Shown here: positions 42,616 to 53,424 of the stretch, piece after piece
How positions within the stretch are numbered: position 1 is the first letter of the stretch
Layout of the letters: every line of letters starts with the position of its first letter
DNA from: Pocillopora verrucosa
Lineage: Eukaryota; Cnidaria; Anthozoa; Scleractinia; Pocilloporidae
DNA length: 64,000 bases
Assembly: GCF_036669915.1 (NCBI RefSeq)
Contig: NC_089323.1
Location: forward strand, 15,305,340-15,369,339
Direction: 5' to 3'
The notes under the pieces: generated by a model
Told to the model about the DNA's origin: nothing
What the model saw: only the letters and a program-made list of their open reading frames with translations
Databases searched by the model: none
Made by a program: the position numbers and the translations under genes

Positions 42616-44319
42616 ATGGAAGATATACAGCCTATCTCAGCCGCTGAACAGGGGCCTTTCTGTGTGGAACTGATGAAGCGCCTCAACATTCATCGAAAAC
42701 AAGATTATTTGTGCGACATCACTTTGGTTTCTATAGACAACATAGAATTTAAAGCTCACCGAAATGTGCTTTCCGCCGCAAGTCCGTACTTTGACAAACT
42801 TCTTCAGAGCAACATGAAGGAGAATCGAGAGGGGATTGTTCGGTTTGAGGAGATTTCAGGTTCTGTTCTGAAAGATGTTTTGGAATTCATCTACAGTGGA
42901 ACTGTGGATGTGACTCAAGAGAATGCCGAGAAACTGATCGCCGCAGGGAATTATCTGATCATTCCGGGCTTGAAAACAGCTTCAGGGCGGTTTTTGGAAC
43001 GAGAAATGTCATCCATAAACTGTATTTCAACCTTTTACCTCGCTGAGAAATATGAGTGTGACGAGTTTATCACCAACAGCAGGCTTTTTATTCACGAAAA
43101 CATCGTTACCGTGGCAAAACTGGATGAATTTTTGCTCTTGGAAGCTAAAGAGATCGAGAGGTGGATTTCGTCCGACGAGATTACAGTCAAGGAGGAAGCT
43201 GATGTTTTTAAAATCATATTAGACTGGATAAACCACAGAAAGAGTGAGCGAAAAGCAGCATTTGAAGAACTGTTTCGTCATGTTCGACTCAGTTTTCTGT
43301 CGCGTAACTGTTTGGAGGATGTCGTGACAAACGAACTGGTGCGTGAGAATTTGGCTTGTGTGAAGCTGGTCATGGATGCTGCCATGAAGATGGCTACCCT
43401 TATTGATGAAGATCATCTCCCGCAGTTATCAAGGAAAGGGCAGGAAACACGTGTTATTGTAGCACGTGGTGGCAAGAACTGTTTTTGTTATTTTCCTGAA
43501 GAAAACCTGTGGAAGCGTTTACCAGATGGTCTGAAGGATAAAAGAGCCATTTCAAATCAGATGATAAAATTCCGTAACCAGTTGTTCATCTTAAGCGAAT
43601 ATGACGATACAGAGAGATACGATCCTGCTTTTAATGTTTGGTCCGAGCTAAACTTGTACAGGGGTTCTGCAAAGTTGGTCGTTCTTAAAGGAGAAATTTA
43701 TGCCATTGAATTTAACATTTATAGCAGGGGTGACGAAACTACTATCAAGAAGTACAATGTGAAACGGTGTAAATGGGAGACACTCATCTCATCTTGTGAA
43801 GGCTGTAGAGAGAATGCTTGTGTTATTGCAGCTGGCAGCCATCTGTACCTGTTTGGTGGGAAGATTCCATACAGAGAGGTATACGTCGTAAAAGCTGAGA
43901 GATTTGACACCGTGAAAAACAAGTGGGAGGAAATCGCAGACATGCAGGAAGGAAGAAGCTGCGCTATTGGCGTGGCTACTGAAAATAAAATCTTCGTTAC
44001 AGGGGGATTACGCAATGGAACAAGATTGAAAACTTGCGAGAAATATAAGATATCGACAAATGAATGGCAGCTTGTTGCAAACTTGAATGTCCCACGCTTT
44101 CATGGTAGTATGGTTTGTCTGAACGGAAAGCTGTATGTATTGGGTGGAGTAAATGATAGAAACCAAAGGGAACTAAGTGTTGAATGTTTCGACCCTGCAA
44201 ACGGCCAATGGATCCAGGAAACAACCATACCAGTTACAAACACTGACCCACATCAAAATAACAACACATTCATCGCCTCTGTTCTGAAGCTTTCTAGAGA
44301 ATTACTAGACAACTTGTGA
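42616..44319 (+). CDS. KLHL gene B5, BTB-BACK-Kelch protein (567 aa), C-terminus altered
   Basis: Single exon starting 'MEDIQPISAAEQGP', then BTB (about 18-126), BACK (about 130-236) and Kelch (about 283-550: 'HLYLFGGK', 'KIFVTGGL', 'KLYVLGGV'). Predicted CUL3 adaptor with unknown substrate. Up to '..SRELLDN' it follows B4; there a Penelope-like element has inserted and the frame ends two codons later at a TGA (44317-44319) outside the ancestral sequence. The lost ending ('KLMIVEQ' in B4) is short and beyond the propeller, so the protein is probably still whole in function. The remnant of the old stop region is seen after the insertion near 45065. Confidence 0.92.
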   Translation: MEDIQPISAAEQGPFCVELMKRLNIHRKQDYLCDITLVSIDNIEFKAHRNVLSAASPYFDKLLQSNMKENREGIVRFEEISGSVLKDVLEFIYSGTVDVTQENAEKLIAAGNYLIIPGLKTASGRFLEREMSSINCISTFYLAEKYECDEFITNSRLFIHENIVTVAKLDEFLLLEAKEIERWISSDEITVKEEADVFKIILDWINHRKSERKAAFEELFRHVRLSFLSRNCLEDVVTNELVRENLACVKLVMDAAMKMATLIDEDHLPQLSRKGQETRVIVARGGKNCFCYFPEENLWKRLPDGLKDKRAISNQMIKFRNQLFILSEYDDTERYDPAFNVWSELNLYRGSAKLVVLKGEIYAIEFNIYSRGDETTIKKYNVKRCKWETLISSCEGCRENACVIAAGSHLYLFGGKIPYREVYVVKAERFDTVKNKWEEIADMQEGRSCAIGVATENKIFVTGGLRNGTRLKTCEKYKISTNEWQLVANLNVPRFHGSMVCLNGKLYVLGGVNDRNQRELSVECFDPANGQWIQETTIPVTNTDPHQNNNTFIASVLKLSRELLDNL

Positions 44320-45057
44320 TTTCTTAAAGTTCACATGGCAACCAGGTGGACAATCAGACAAAGTTTGATGCTACTTTGGTTTAAAGATTTAATGAATGTA
44401 ACCGAGAAGTTACAATTCATGGAAAAGGTTTTTGAGCAAACTTTAACGTTGTGGCTATTCAAAATTCTATTGATGAGTTCTATAACACCCTGAAGTTGCT
44501 CAAAAACCTTTTCAGACTTAGGGGCATATTTTTGCCAAACCTAAGAGTCCTGTCACGAAAGAACAACAAACTGACGCTATTTATTCTATTACGTGCAATG
44601 ACTGTGATAACGAGTATTATAATCGGACAGACCAAACGTCAGTTTGGTATACGTTTGAAAGAGCATCAAAAAGCGGTCTTCTTTTGCAAAAAAGAAAATT
44701 CAGCTTTATCGGAGCACACGTGCGTAACCAACCATAAAATTGGGTGGGATAAGTCTAAAGTTTTCACCACTAATCGGCGTTACCACCAGCGCCTTTGTTT
44801 GGAAGCCTGGCATATCAACTCCACCCTCGCTCCTTTAAATCGTTATGATGGCGGGTTACTTCCTAACGCCTATTTACGCCTCGTCAGAAACAAGCGCAGC
44901 TAATTGGTGAGCGTATAAAAGGACCTCTTGTTGCAGCGTTTAGATCACCCCTGATGAAGGCACTAGACAGTAGCGTCGAAACGTTGGGTCTATGAATTGT
45001 AACTTCTCGGTTACATTCATTAAATCTTTAAACCAGAGTAGCATCAAACCAAGTCAA
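44314..45057 (+). mobile_element. Penelope-like retroelement fragment with GIY-YIG domain
   Basis: About 740 bp bounded by 58-nt inverted repeats (44363-44420 and 44992-45049, about one mismatch). A frame at 44451-44903 gives 'IIGQTKRQFGIRLKEHQK', 'NSALSEHT' and 'HQRLCLEAWHINS', the C-terminal GIY-YIG endonuclease region of Penelope-like elements. The reverse transcriptase is absent, so this is a 5'-truncated copy; the first part of the frame, before the GIY-YIG region, is out of phase with the family. A hammerhead-like motif sits at 44951-44990. The element splits the 3' end of B5: bases around 'gacaaact' occur on both sides. Confidence 0.8.
44951..44990 (+). ncRNA. Hammerhead-ribozyme-like motif
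   Basis: 'Ctgatga' (box I), a possible stem II ('gc..act' with 'agt..gc'), then 'cgaaac' (box II), a tiny stem III, and 'ggtc', where GUC would be the cleavage triplet. Penelope-like elements are known to carry hammerheads with a very short stem III in their terminal repeats. No convincing stem I was seen from the immediate flanks, so activity is uncertain. Confidence 0.45.
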
Positions 45058-45690
45058 ACTTAGGATTGTTAAGCAGTAGTCTCTGAAACACTTTACAGCT
45101 TTAGAATTAGTCATGTTGTTCATAGCTGAAAGCAGACAGAGCCATTCGTTTTTTATTTCCTTAATCTGGAAGCTCACTTAAGGAAAGGCTGGGTCAAATC
45201 AAAGGTCCCCTCTTACTAGTTACTGTTTGCTTTAAACCTTATACTTTACTTTATACTCTCACTAAAGATAGCGTGTGTAGTCATGTTTACAGCACAGGAA
45301 TTCTAAGTCGTTAATTATAATTGAGTGTTAAGCACCTAAGTAGCATCAAACCATGTCAAACTTTTGATTGTTAAGCAGTAGTTTTCCGACACTTTACAGC
45401 TTTAGAACTAATCATGTTGTTCATAGCAAACAACAGGCACAGGCATTCGTTTATTATTACCTTAATTTAGAAGCTCAGCAAAGGAAAGGCTGGGTTAAAT
45501 CAAAGGTCCCTTCTTACTATTTGCCATTTACTTTGAACCTTATACTTTTAAACTCTCTCACTAAAGATAGCATGTGTAGTCATGTTTACAGCATAGGAAT
45601 TCTAAGTCATTAATTATCATTGAATGTTAAGCACCTTTCACTCTGAATGCTTCTCAAGTCAAAACCATAGCACTGCTTGGCGTACCAGGG
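45041..45690 (+). repeat. Two tandem copies of the B5 3' flank
   Basis: About 45041-45341 and 45342-45690 are two direct copies of the same sequence. Each begins 'gcatcaaaccaagtcaaact' or 'gcatcaaaccatgtcaaact' (the end of the Penelope element) followed by the old B-type stop region and 3' flank ('gattgttaagcagtagt'). The duplication therefore came after the element inserted. Chance frames inside (45368-45613) are not genes. Confidence 0.75.
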
Positions 45691-46179
45691 CCTAGGAGAG
45701 TAGAGTTATACCATTTCACGCCGTCAACTTCGAGCCTGAGTCAAGTTTGTAGCCGCCAAAAAAATTAAGACAGAACAAACAAACTCGTTCATATAACGAA
45801 GTTTTTTCCTTTCTACTTCAGATGAAACAGCTTTTTTTATCTGTTTCGATTTCACAATATACAAGAATTTCCGCGTCTATAAATTGTTGCGCTCCAACTC
45901 ACAGAATTGTCGCAAAGTTTACAAAACCTGGATTGCTTGGCAAATTTGCAAAAGTGGAACCCGTGTACCTCGAGAAAAACAAGAAAAGTTGGATATGATC
46001 ATTCTGGTGAAACAAATGTTTAACTGAGGAAAATACATGTTCTCGATAATTTTGGCCGAGAAGAGATTAGGATCCTTGCGGATGCAACATGGCGGTCGAG
46101 TACGAGAAATCAGTTTCATACTCCGTGTCTAGACGGTTTTTCGTTGAATAAGGACTTCTGCGTTAGGTGTGTATAATAT
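45691..46179. other. Spacer; nothing recognised
   Basis: No gene or clear repeat seen. Confidence 0.5.
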
Positions 46180-46845
46180 ATAGTAGTATATAATACGACA
46201 TCTTCTACCCTTTATTATATTAATTAATGTATATGATAGCCTAGTTCAGCCATATTTTAATTGTTGTAGTGTTGTTTGGGGTAACTGTGGCAGTGGTCTC
46301 TCCGAAAAGCTTCAGAAGCTCCAAGATCGTGCAGCCCGTATTTGATGTGTGCCAGTAATGACTCTGATATCGATGAATTGTTCCAGGCACTGGGTTGGGG
46401 TAAACTCAAACATCAAAGATTTGAATCAGCTGCTGTTATGATGTACAAATCTTTACATGGGATGACCCCTGAGTATCTGAGTTCTAGATTTGTGTTTCGA
46501 AACGACAAAACATCATATCGATCAAGGAATACTGAATATAAATTGGCTCTTCCTCAGCCCCGCACCAATTATTTGAAGAAGAGTTTCTCTTAAAGCGGAG
46601 CCAGGTTGTGGAACAGCCTATTTAGTGACCTTCATTCAGCAACATCTTTACATGATTTTAAACTTAACATACGTCACCACAGTTTTGAATGAGTTTTAAC
46701 ACGGCATCCTTATAAAGCAGTTTTTAGTAAGTAGTTGAGGTTAGTTAGTTTAGTTAGAAATGATTAGTTGATCTTGTATCATTTTATAATATTTGCTGAA
46801 GGATTTACCGTGTATGAATAAAGTTACCATTACCATCAAACCCGA
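46180..46845 (+). mobile_element. 5'-truncated LINE tail, third family
   Basis: Translation in pieces gives 'VVWGNCGSGLSEKLQKLQDRAAR', cut here by a stop, then 'MMYKSLHGMTPEYLSSRF' (frame 46342-46593), the C-terminal tail of a CR1/L2-like reverse transcriptase. The 3' end has AATAAA near 46818 and a short 'taccattaccat' tail. It is distinct from the other two LINE tails in the window. Confidence 0.7.
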
Positions 46846-47986
46846 ATGCCTTGAGGAAAATAATTTTTTTAATGCCTAGTGGGGGAAGGTGGGAAGGGGG
46901 GGTGAAGATTTTGGGAGGATTACATGGATTCAGGGAAATGGAGGGGGAATCAGTCGTTGCAGAGGTGTACGGGAAGGACTGGAGAAAATTGAATGACAAT
47001 TAACTTCCAATGAGGGTAAGGGAGGGGGGGTGGGGTGGGCGGGTGTGTCATGAAAATACTTAAGAGCCTTATGGGAGCATTAGGTAAAATTATCGTGACA
47101 CAAACAAAATCCACCTAACACCCCCCCCCCCCCCCCATCCATCCCCCAAGCGATAAATAATGACCGGTCCTCTATGATTCACTCCACTCTTTTTCACCAA
47201 GTCAGAATGCTGGTGTACACGTGATTTGAAGTGGCTCTTGTATCTTGCACAAGTCGGGTTTTGCTTGAAACAATACTGACTAGTCGGAACTGAAGTAGTT
47301 TCCCTCCACTGTATGCAATAGAATTAGATGTTGTAATTGGAGAGAAATGATATTGGGGAGCCAAGATTTGGGGAAAGGTATCGTTCAGCTGACCACGGAG
47401 AAGAACAATGGTTTCATGGCATGGATTAATGTCAGTGTCTGAGCAACTGCGCACCTACCCTTCCCCAAACCCAGCAACAGTCAACTGATAACAAGTTAGG
47501 GTTGATTTTAGGTTAGGGAAGGGGTAGATGCGCACAACCAAATACATTATTTGGGATTACATTATTGCATGATAATTTCCTTCTTTCACAACTAAAGAAA
47601 AAAAACAATAGGAGAATTTATCCGTTCAAGATATATTGCCTCTAGATTAGTAAGGATTTTCCTTTTTTTAATGTGGTTAGTCTGATCATAATTTTTTCAA
47701 TTTGAGATAATCGAAGTGAAAAAATAAAGAAAGGTTGACAGAAATGATGTGAAGAGTGTTTACAAGTCCAGAGGAAGATATGATGGAAAATGTGAAAAAG
47801 AAAAATTAACTGCACCAATAAGTTAGTTCTCCTACTCATCCCTAGAGTCTCTCGGAGAATTTGAAGTCTGAAGGAGGAGGCTTGGGAACTAGTTGGAGAA
47901 CTTCCGCTTTCGATATCTTTCCTGAGTACACATCACCACGATTATTGGAAAAACTTCTCCTCGATAGTTATAGAATTCGGTAAAAG
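46846..47986. other. 5' flank of E1
   Basis: From about 47004 it matches 53,846-55,029 upstream of E2 ('cttccaatgagggtaaggg', 'aataatgaccggtcctctat', 'gaccacggagaagaacaatg'). It has a C-run of about 17 near 47121 and the conserved block 'acttccgctttcgatatctt' at about 47900, 65-90 bp before the ATG. No gene. Confidence 0.65.
47899..47922 (+). promoter_or_regulatory. Conserved upstream block of E1
   Basis: 'Acttccgctttcgatatctt' is identical to the block before E2 (54940-54962) and close to those before B1 and B2, although E and B genes differ elsewhere in this region. The ACTTCCG core is ETS-like. Role inferred. Confidence 0.5.
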
Positions 47987-49750
47987 ATGGAAGACTTACA
48001 ACCGATGTCAGCTATTGAGCAAACTTCTTTCTGTGTGGAACTGATGAAGCGCCTCAACATTCAGCGAAAAGAAGATTATTTGTGCGACGTTACTTTGGTG
48101 ACGAACGACAACAGTGATTTCAAGGCTCACAGAAATGTTCTTTCCGCCGCAAGTCCTTTCTTTTGCAAGCTTCTTGAGAGCGACATGAAGGAGAATCGAG
48201 AGGGAATTATTCGATTTGAGGACATCTCAGGATCTATTATGGAAGATGTTCTGGAATTCATCTACACTGGTACTGTGGAAATAACACAGACGAATGCCGA
48301 GGAACTGATCGTAGCAGGGAATTATCTGATCATACCGAGCTTGAAAACAGCTTCAGGGCGATTTCTGGAGACAGAAATGTCCAACTGCAACTGCATTTCA
48401 ACGTTTTACCTCGCTGAGAAATACGACTGTGTCGAGCTCATTCACAACAGTAGGAAATTCATCCACGAAAATTTCGCATCCGTAGGAGAAATGGATGAGT
48501 TTTTGAGCTTGGAAGCTAAAGAGGCGGCGGTGTGGATTTCAAGTGACGAGATTGCTGTGAAAGCGGAAGCCGATGTCTTCAAGATCATACTAAAGTGGGT
48601 TGAACACGGTAAGACCGAGCGAAAAGCAGTATTTGATGAATTGTTTCGTCACGTCAGACTGAGTTTTTTGTCGCGTGACTTTTTGGAGGATGTCGTGACA
48701 AACGAGCTGGTGCGTGAGAATTTGGCTTGTGTGAAGCTGGTCATGGATGCTACTGTAAAGATGGCTACTTTTACGAGTGAAGATGACCTTCTGCAGTCAC
48801 CAAGGAAAGGTCTGGAAACACGTGTTATCTTAGCTTGTGGTGGCAAGTTTACCTTTTACTATCTCCCTGAAAAAAACCAGTGGAAGCGGCTGCCAGATGG
48901 GTCAACCGAGAGAAACCAGAAAACACAAATGGTAACATTTCGTGATCAGCTGTATACCTTTGATGAGTGCCGCAAGTCAGAGAAGTATGATCCTGTGTTT
49001 AATCGCTGGTCAACGTCGGATCTGATAGACGTATTAGCAGATAGCGCCATTGTGACCGTTGTCAAAGGGGATATGTACGCCATTGAAGTTAACAGACCCT
49101 TTGGAAAGTCTACTATCAAGAGATACAACGTGGAGCTTTGTACATGGCAAACAGTTGTGGAATCTCCTCAAGGCTGCAGGAACAGTTGCTGTGTTATCGC
49201 AGGTGGCAGCTATCTGTACCTTTTAGGTGGGTCGACCCCTGGCAATGCTAGTTATGTCTCTAAAGCTGAGAGATTCAACATTGCGGAAATCCAATGGGAG
49301 GAAATCGCTGACATGCAACAAGGAAGAGGTGGTGCCTTTGGAGTGGCAAGTGAAGGAAAGATTTTTGTTGCTGGAGGCTTAAACGAAAAGAATATGGTGT
49401 CAAAAAAATGTGAGATGTACAATGTTTCTACAAACGAATGGCAGTTTATTGGAGGCTTAAACACTTGGCGTGTGTATGGCAGCATGGTATGTCTGAGCGG
49501 AACATTGTATGTACTTGGTGGCACTACGAACAATAGAGATAGATTATTATCAATTGAATGTTACGACTCTACAGAAAACAAGTGGATTGAGAAGGCATCC
49601 ATACCGGTGGAAGGATACGCACCAGGAAGCAAGAACACATTCACCGGAAGTGTGATGAAGCTCTCTAAAGGAGTACTTGAACCAGCCCTCACGTCATACC
49701 ACACCAATGACTTTCGCGCCAGTTTACCCGACTTACCAGACCTCCCATAA
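47987..49750 (+). CDS. KLHL gene E1, BTB-BACK-Kelch protein (587 aa), intact
   Basis: Single exon starting 'MEDLQPMSAIEQTS'. BTB about 20-126 ('AHRNVLSAASPFF'), BACK about 130-236 ('NCISTFYLAEKYDCVEL'), Kelch about 280-555 ('YLYLLGGS', 'KIFVAGGL', 'TLYVLGGT'). Expected to be a CUL3 adaptor, with substrate unknown. Compared with B genes, the last Kelch codons are followed by an extra 35 or so residues ending 'RASLPDLPDLP'. The sequence after its stop ('tttgagttgtctgatgatga') is coding in E2, so E1 stops earlier than E2. Its downstream neighbour is a broken piece of IFT74, copied together with the E unit. Confidence 0.93.
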   Translation: MEDLQPMSAIEQTSFCVELMKRLNIQRKEDYLCDVTLVTNDNSDFKAHRNVLSAASPFFCKLLESDMKENREGIIRFEDISGSIMEDVLEFIYTGTVEITQTNAEELIVAGNYLIIPSLKTASGRFLETEMSNCNCISTFYLAEKYDCVELIHNSRKFIHENFASVGEMDEFLSLEAKEAAVWISSDEIAVKAEADVFKIILKWVEHGKTERKAVFDELFRHVRLSFLSRDFLEDVVTNELVRENLACVKLVMDATVKMATFTSEDDLLQSPRKGLETRVILACGGKFTFYYLPEKNQWKRLPDGSTERNQKTQMVTFRDQLYTFDECRKSEKYDPVFNRWSTSDLIDVLADSAIVTVVKGDMYAIEVNRPFGKSTIKRYNVELCTWQTVVESPQGCRNSCCVIAGGSYLYLLGGSTPGNASYVSKAERFNIAEIQWEEIADMQQGRGGAFGVASEGKIFVAGGLNEKNMVSKKCEMYNVSTNEWQFIGGLNTWRVYGSMVCLSGTLYVLGGTTNNRDRLLSIECYDSTENKWIEKASIPVEGYAPGSKNTFTGSVMKLSKGVLEPALTSYHTNDFRASLPDLPDLP

Positions 49751-51238
49751 CCCTTGGCGGCGTCGGTCTGTTAGGCCAACGTGTTCCTGTATTTGAGTTG
49801 TCTGATGATGACTGAATGACTGAGTTAGATTATATACAATCCCCCTTAATTTACTTCAAGGAGACAGTTAAAAGTTTTTCTCACGACTTTTCAAACTAAA
49901 GAAATCTTCAAACTGTTTCGTAGTCAGTGGAAAAGGGACAAAACAAGACATCTTACACGTCTTGGTCAATTGGTCATACGATATCCCGTGCGTGATTTCA
50001 CAATAAAGTTATTCGATAATAAAACATCATATCGCATGTTTAAATAGCATTTTTTAAACTGTTACGGTTATAAAATAGTCTTGTATAAGTAACACACAGA
50101 TTTAGCAGTAAAAGGATTCGCAAGTGAATGTGAAGGAGCATGCGCAAAGTTAAGAAAGCTGCTGCAAATTCAATTTTACCGTTGCTCATAGCTCAAATTT
50201 TCTTCCTCTCTGTTCAACATCACCGTGAAACTTCAGAATGCGATGAACTTTTATACGTTTTATAGTCTGGAGACTCGGCGATGTCTTTTTTGATCTTTAG
50301 GTCCTCATCAACTCAAGAGATTTTCTACAAAAAACTATCAGTTTTCTGTAAACCATTTGTCTTGTATAGACAAGACATATTCATATAAAGAAGGACGCGT
50401 AATTTCCTTTCTTTATAACGAGTAAATGCAAGAGACATGATAATTGTTTACGATTAATTAATAGGCCTTGGTTGATTGTTGTGTTATAAGACAGAAAATA
50501 GTGAGTAAGCTGTTCCACAATGAAAATAAAGGGCGTGACTTTCAAGGGTAGTACGTTATGCAGTTGTCGAAGCTTCTCTCATAGTCACCCACATCCCCTC
50601 AAGCGAACCCACTTGACCTTTGACAAAAAATACTAACAAAATTTACTCTCTCTGACTTGCCTCAATTAGTTTAGTAATCGTTTGGCTTGATTCAAGTTGC
50701 TTTTCGTGACATCCTGAGAACCAGAAGCGAAGGAGAATGGGTCAGCTAGTTTTTTTCCCCACCAAAAATTGTGTGCACAGGTTTCAGTATAAGAACTCAT
50801 TTGATCCAAACCACCAACGGGTTAGATCATTCCTTCCTAAATTGTTATGTAATTTTTCACGGGTAAGTTGAATAACGGAATAAACAAACTAACATTTGTC
50901 TGTGAATAAGAAGAAAGGTATCCTTGGTTCGTTGTCAACCTAAACAAACCACTGTCCAAACCAAACGGGTTAAGTGCATCTCGCGCGGGAAAACAATCCA
51001 GCCGCCAAGCGCGGGAAAACAATCGTCCCGTACCGACAAGCGCGGGAAAGCACAGGACGGAGAACCTCGTTGGTTGCTCCTGATTGGTTAGAGTGACCCG
51101 AATCTGTACTCTGATTCATTAAAAGACACAGTATATCGTTTTTGATACCATTAAGAAATATCAGTAAAAGAATGGAAAAACACCATTATTTCAAGACAAC
51201 CACAATTAAGAATAAGTATGAGGGTGAGAGGTTAGAGG
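49751..51238. repeat. 3' flank of E1, duplicated after E2
   Basis: Collinear with 57,060-58,419 ('cgtagtcagtggaaaaggga', 'aacttcagaatgcgatgaac', 'agcgcgggaaaacaatc'). No gene. It carries GC-richer 'gcgcgggaaaac' words at 50980-51050. Confidence 0.7.
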
Positions 51239-52021
51239 TTATTTCCCAAGAGACTGGATCAGCAGTTTGTTGATGTCCTCCAGTTGTTCAGCACATTTTG
51301 CTTTAGAGGCCGATAGTCGCTCTCCATGCTTTTTGTAGCAATAACTTAGTAAAGTCAAGGAAATGTCGCAAACAAGTAATTTAGGTCAAAAATTCACCTC
51401 TCTCTTATATTTCGAGGGCATCGCTTGCAGAAAAACACCTAAGTGTTTCGGTTAAATAAAAGCACTTAATTAAAAAAAATTCCTTTCATTTGGTTTCAAA
51501 CTAACTTCCATTATATGGCCCCACACTTAAGCTTACCCATAGGTTTTAAAATTTAAAGATTACAGTGTGAATTTTGTAGAACCGGACGATTCCACCATCC
51601 ACGATATGTTGTTTTCATTTTATTCGGTTCAAAATGATACACTCCTTCATGACAAAGTTGTTTTGTTCATGATGTTGCCATTTTCTTTCTAGGTTTCCAA
51701 GCCTCAACGAACTTAGAAGACAGCGATCATAACATGAACACTTAAGTACTAAAGGTGATTCTTAGTATCGACGATAAAGATGAAATGTTGGTTGCATTTG
51801 TGACAAGTAGTACCTGGGAATGTGTCTTGAGTGTTTCCATTAGTTTACTCTTCTAAGCATCATAAAGTGAAGACAGCCTCTGAAAGTTTGGGTGGGGGGG
51901 AGGGGGAAGGGGCAATTAGGTAATGTAAGAACTCGGAACCATGGCAGAGAAAATACATGTACCTTATATTTCTCCTGGCCTGTTCAACTTTCTCCAGATA
52001 CATTTGAAGACGGGTGTGCTC
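51239..52021 (-). pseudogene. IFT74 3'-end pseudogene fragment
   Basis: Duplicate of the last part of the IFT74 gene at 58420-60369. Recognisable are the last exon (51239-51344, with one base lost in 'aatgtgctgaac'), the exon for 'ERKWQHHEQNNF' (about 51640-51702, acceptor AG context changed), the exon for 'LYDA..KSK' (about 51819-51890, with a stop and a lost acceptor) and the exon for 'HTRLQM' (about 51980-52020, donor GT lost). The three exons that lie between the last two in the real gene are deleted. It cannot be spliced or translated as IFT74. Confidence 0.85.
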
Positions 52022-52869
52022 TAGAGAAAAAAAATGAAGATTAAAAACGCAAGAAACATACTATAATTAAACCAAAGACTATCACGTTACAGGTCATATT
52101 TAGGCCTATAAATTAAGGACGTTTCTCTGTGAGTATTTGACATATTTCTACTGTGCGTAACCTGCTCTTCCTTTGACTGTGAACTCTTAAATTTGATTTT
52201 CAAGGGCGACAAAGAGATAAAAGACTACGATATTTCTGAGAAAAATGTATTTGTGCATAAGTTACTCTCCTTGAGAAAGTTGAAAATGACAAAGTGACGG
52301 CCATCAATCCTTGACGTCGAACGTGAACAAGTGAACAACATTCTCGAAGAAACACATAACAGACTGGCGACGCAAGCGACATCCAAGCTAATGGGGTTCA
52401 AATAACATGTTTCCTGGCCTCAGAGTCGCTGAGGAAGACTTGTAGTTCGTAAGCTCTTTCCACGTGCAAGAACTGAGCTAATATATGAATATTAATTTTG
52501 AAAATGATTTGTAATTCAAATGAGATTTCCGACATGAAAACAATTTTTGGTCACTTCTGTTCAATTACTGCAAAACAGAATGGGACGACGAGCTGGTAGA
52601 AATACTTAATAGATCCGATAAGAACTCGAAATAGAAATATGTCACGAAGAACATTTTCAATCATTTATTATCAGCTTTATTAAATAGTCTGTTATCTGAA
52701 TTTCTGTTTTCAGTTTTTCTCGTCATTTCCAGGGTTGTGCTGTTCTTCAATCTGCACTTATATCGTTAAAAGTTAAGGAAGAAGGACTAGCTGTGTTCCT
52801 TTACATTCCGACTGGATGAAAATAATCCTTCAAATATTTTTGTTCGTCCTCGAGTTCGATCGAGTGGTC
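52022..52869. other. Spacer; nothing recognised
   Basis: The first 60 bp still match an IFT74 intron (60370-60450). After that no gene or repeat is recognised. Confidence 0.5.
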
Positions 52870-53424
52870 TAAACGCATCACATAATCGAATACGCCCCAG
52901 CTAAAACTGAGGAATATCTGAAGTTAGGTCCCGAGTGGTATTCCCCATTAATTACCAGGGGGCACACCCAAATGACAAGACACCGGGATAAGTTGTTTAG
53001 ATTTTTCAGAGTTGGCAGCGTAGAGAGGTATGATCCAGTTTTTAATGTCTGGTCTGAGTTGGAATTGCGTGAAAACGTTTCTAGGGTGGCTATAGTTAGA
53101 GGAGAAATGTATGCACTTGAGATTAACACTTCTGAGCAACAAACCATTGTCAAAATATACAATGTGGAGCGGTGCGCATGGAAGACACTTCTTTAACCAA
53201 TGAAGTTTGTACAAAGCAAAACTGTGTTGTTTCTGCCGGCAGTTATCTTTATGTTTTTGATGAGCCGCCAGAAAGTAGAAAATATGTTGTGAAAGCTGAG
53301 AGATATGACACTGTAGATAAGAAATGGGAGGAAATCGCGGACATGCTCGAAGAAAGAGACGACGCTTTTGGTGAAGCCACCGAAGACAAAATCTTCGTCG
53401 CTGGAGGAAAGCATAGGGAATCAA
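52870..53424 (+). pseudogene. KLHL remnant F, Kelch part
   Basis: Plus-strand Kelch blades without BTB or BACK. Frame 52972-53196 includes 'VERYDPVFNVWSELEL' and 'GEMYALEINTSEQQT', and after a shift near 53190 the frame 53172-53424 has 'SYLYVFDE' and 'KIFVAGGK'. The usual Gly-Gly in the first of these is lost. It ends at 53424, where it meets remnant G in the opposite orientation. Confidence 0.8.

Noticed and set aside
44363-45049. A cut-and-paste transposon because of its inverted ends
   Set aside because: The frame inside is a GIY-YIG region typical of Penelope-like elements, not a transposase.
45368-45613. An 81-codon frame as a gene
   Set aside because: It lies in the duplicated B-type 3' flank, and the matching frame is not open in the other copies.
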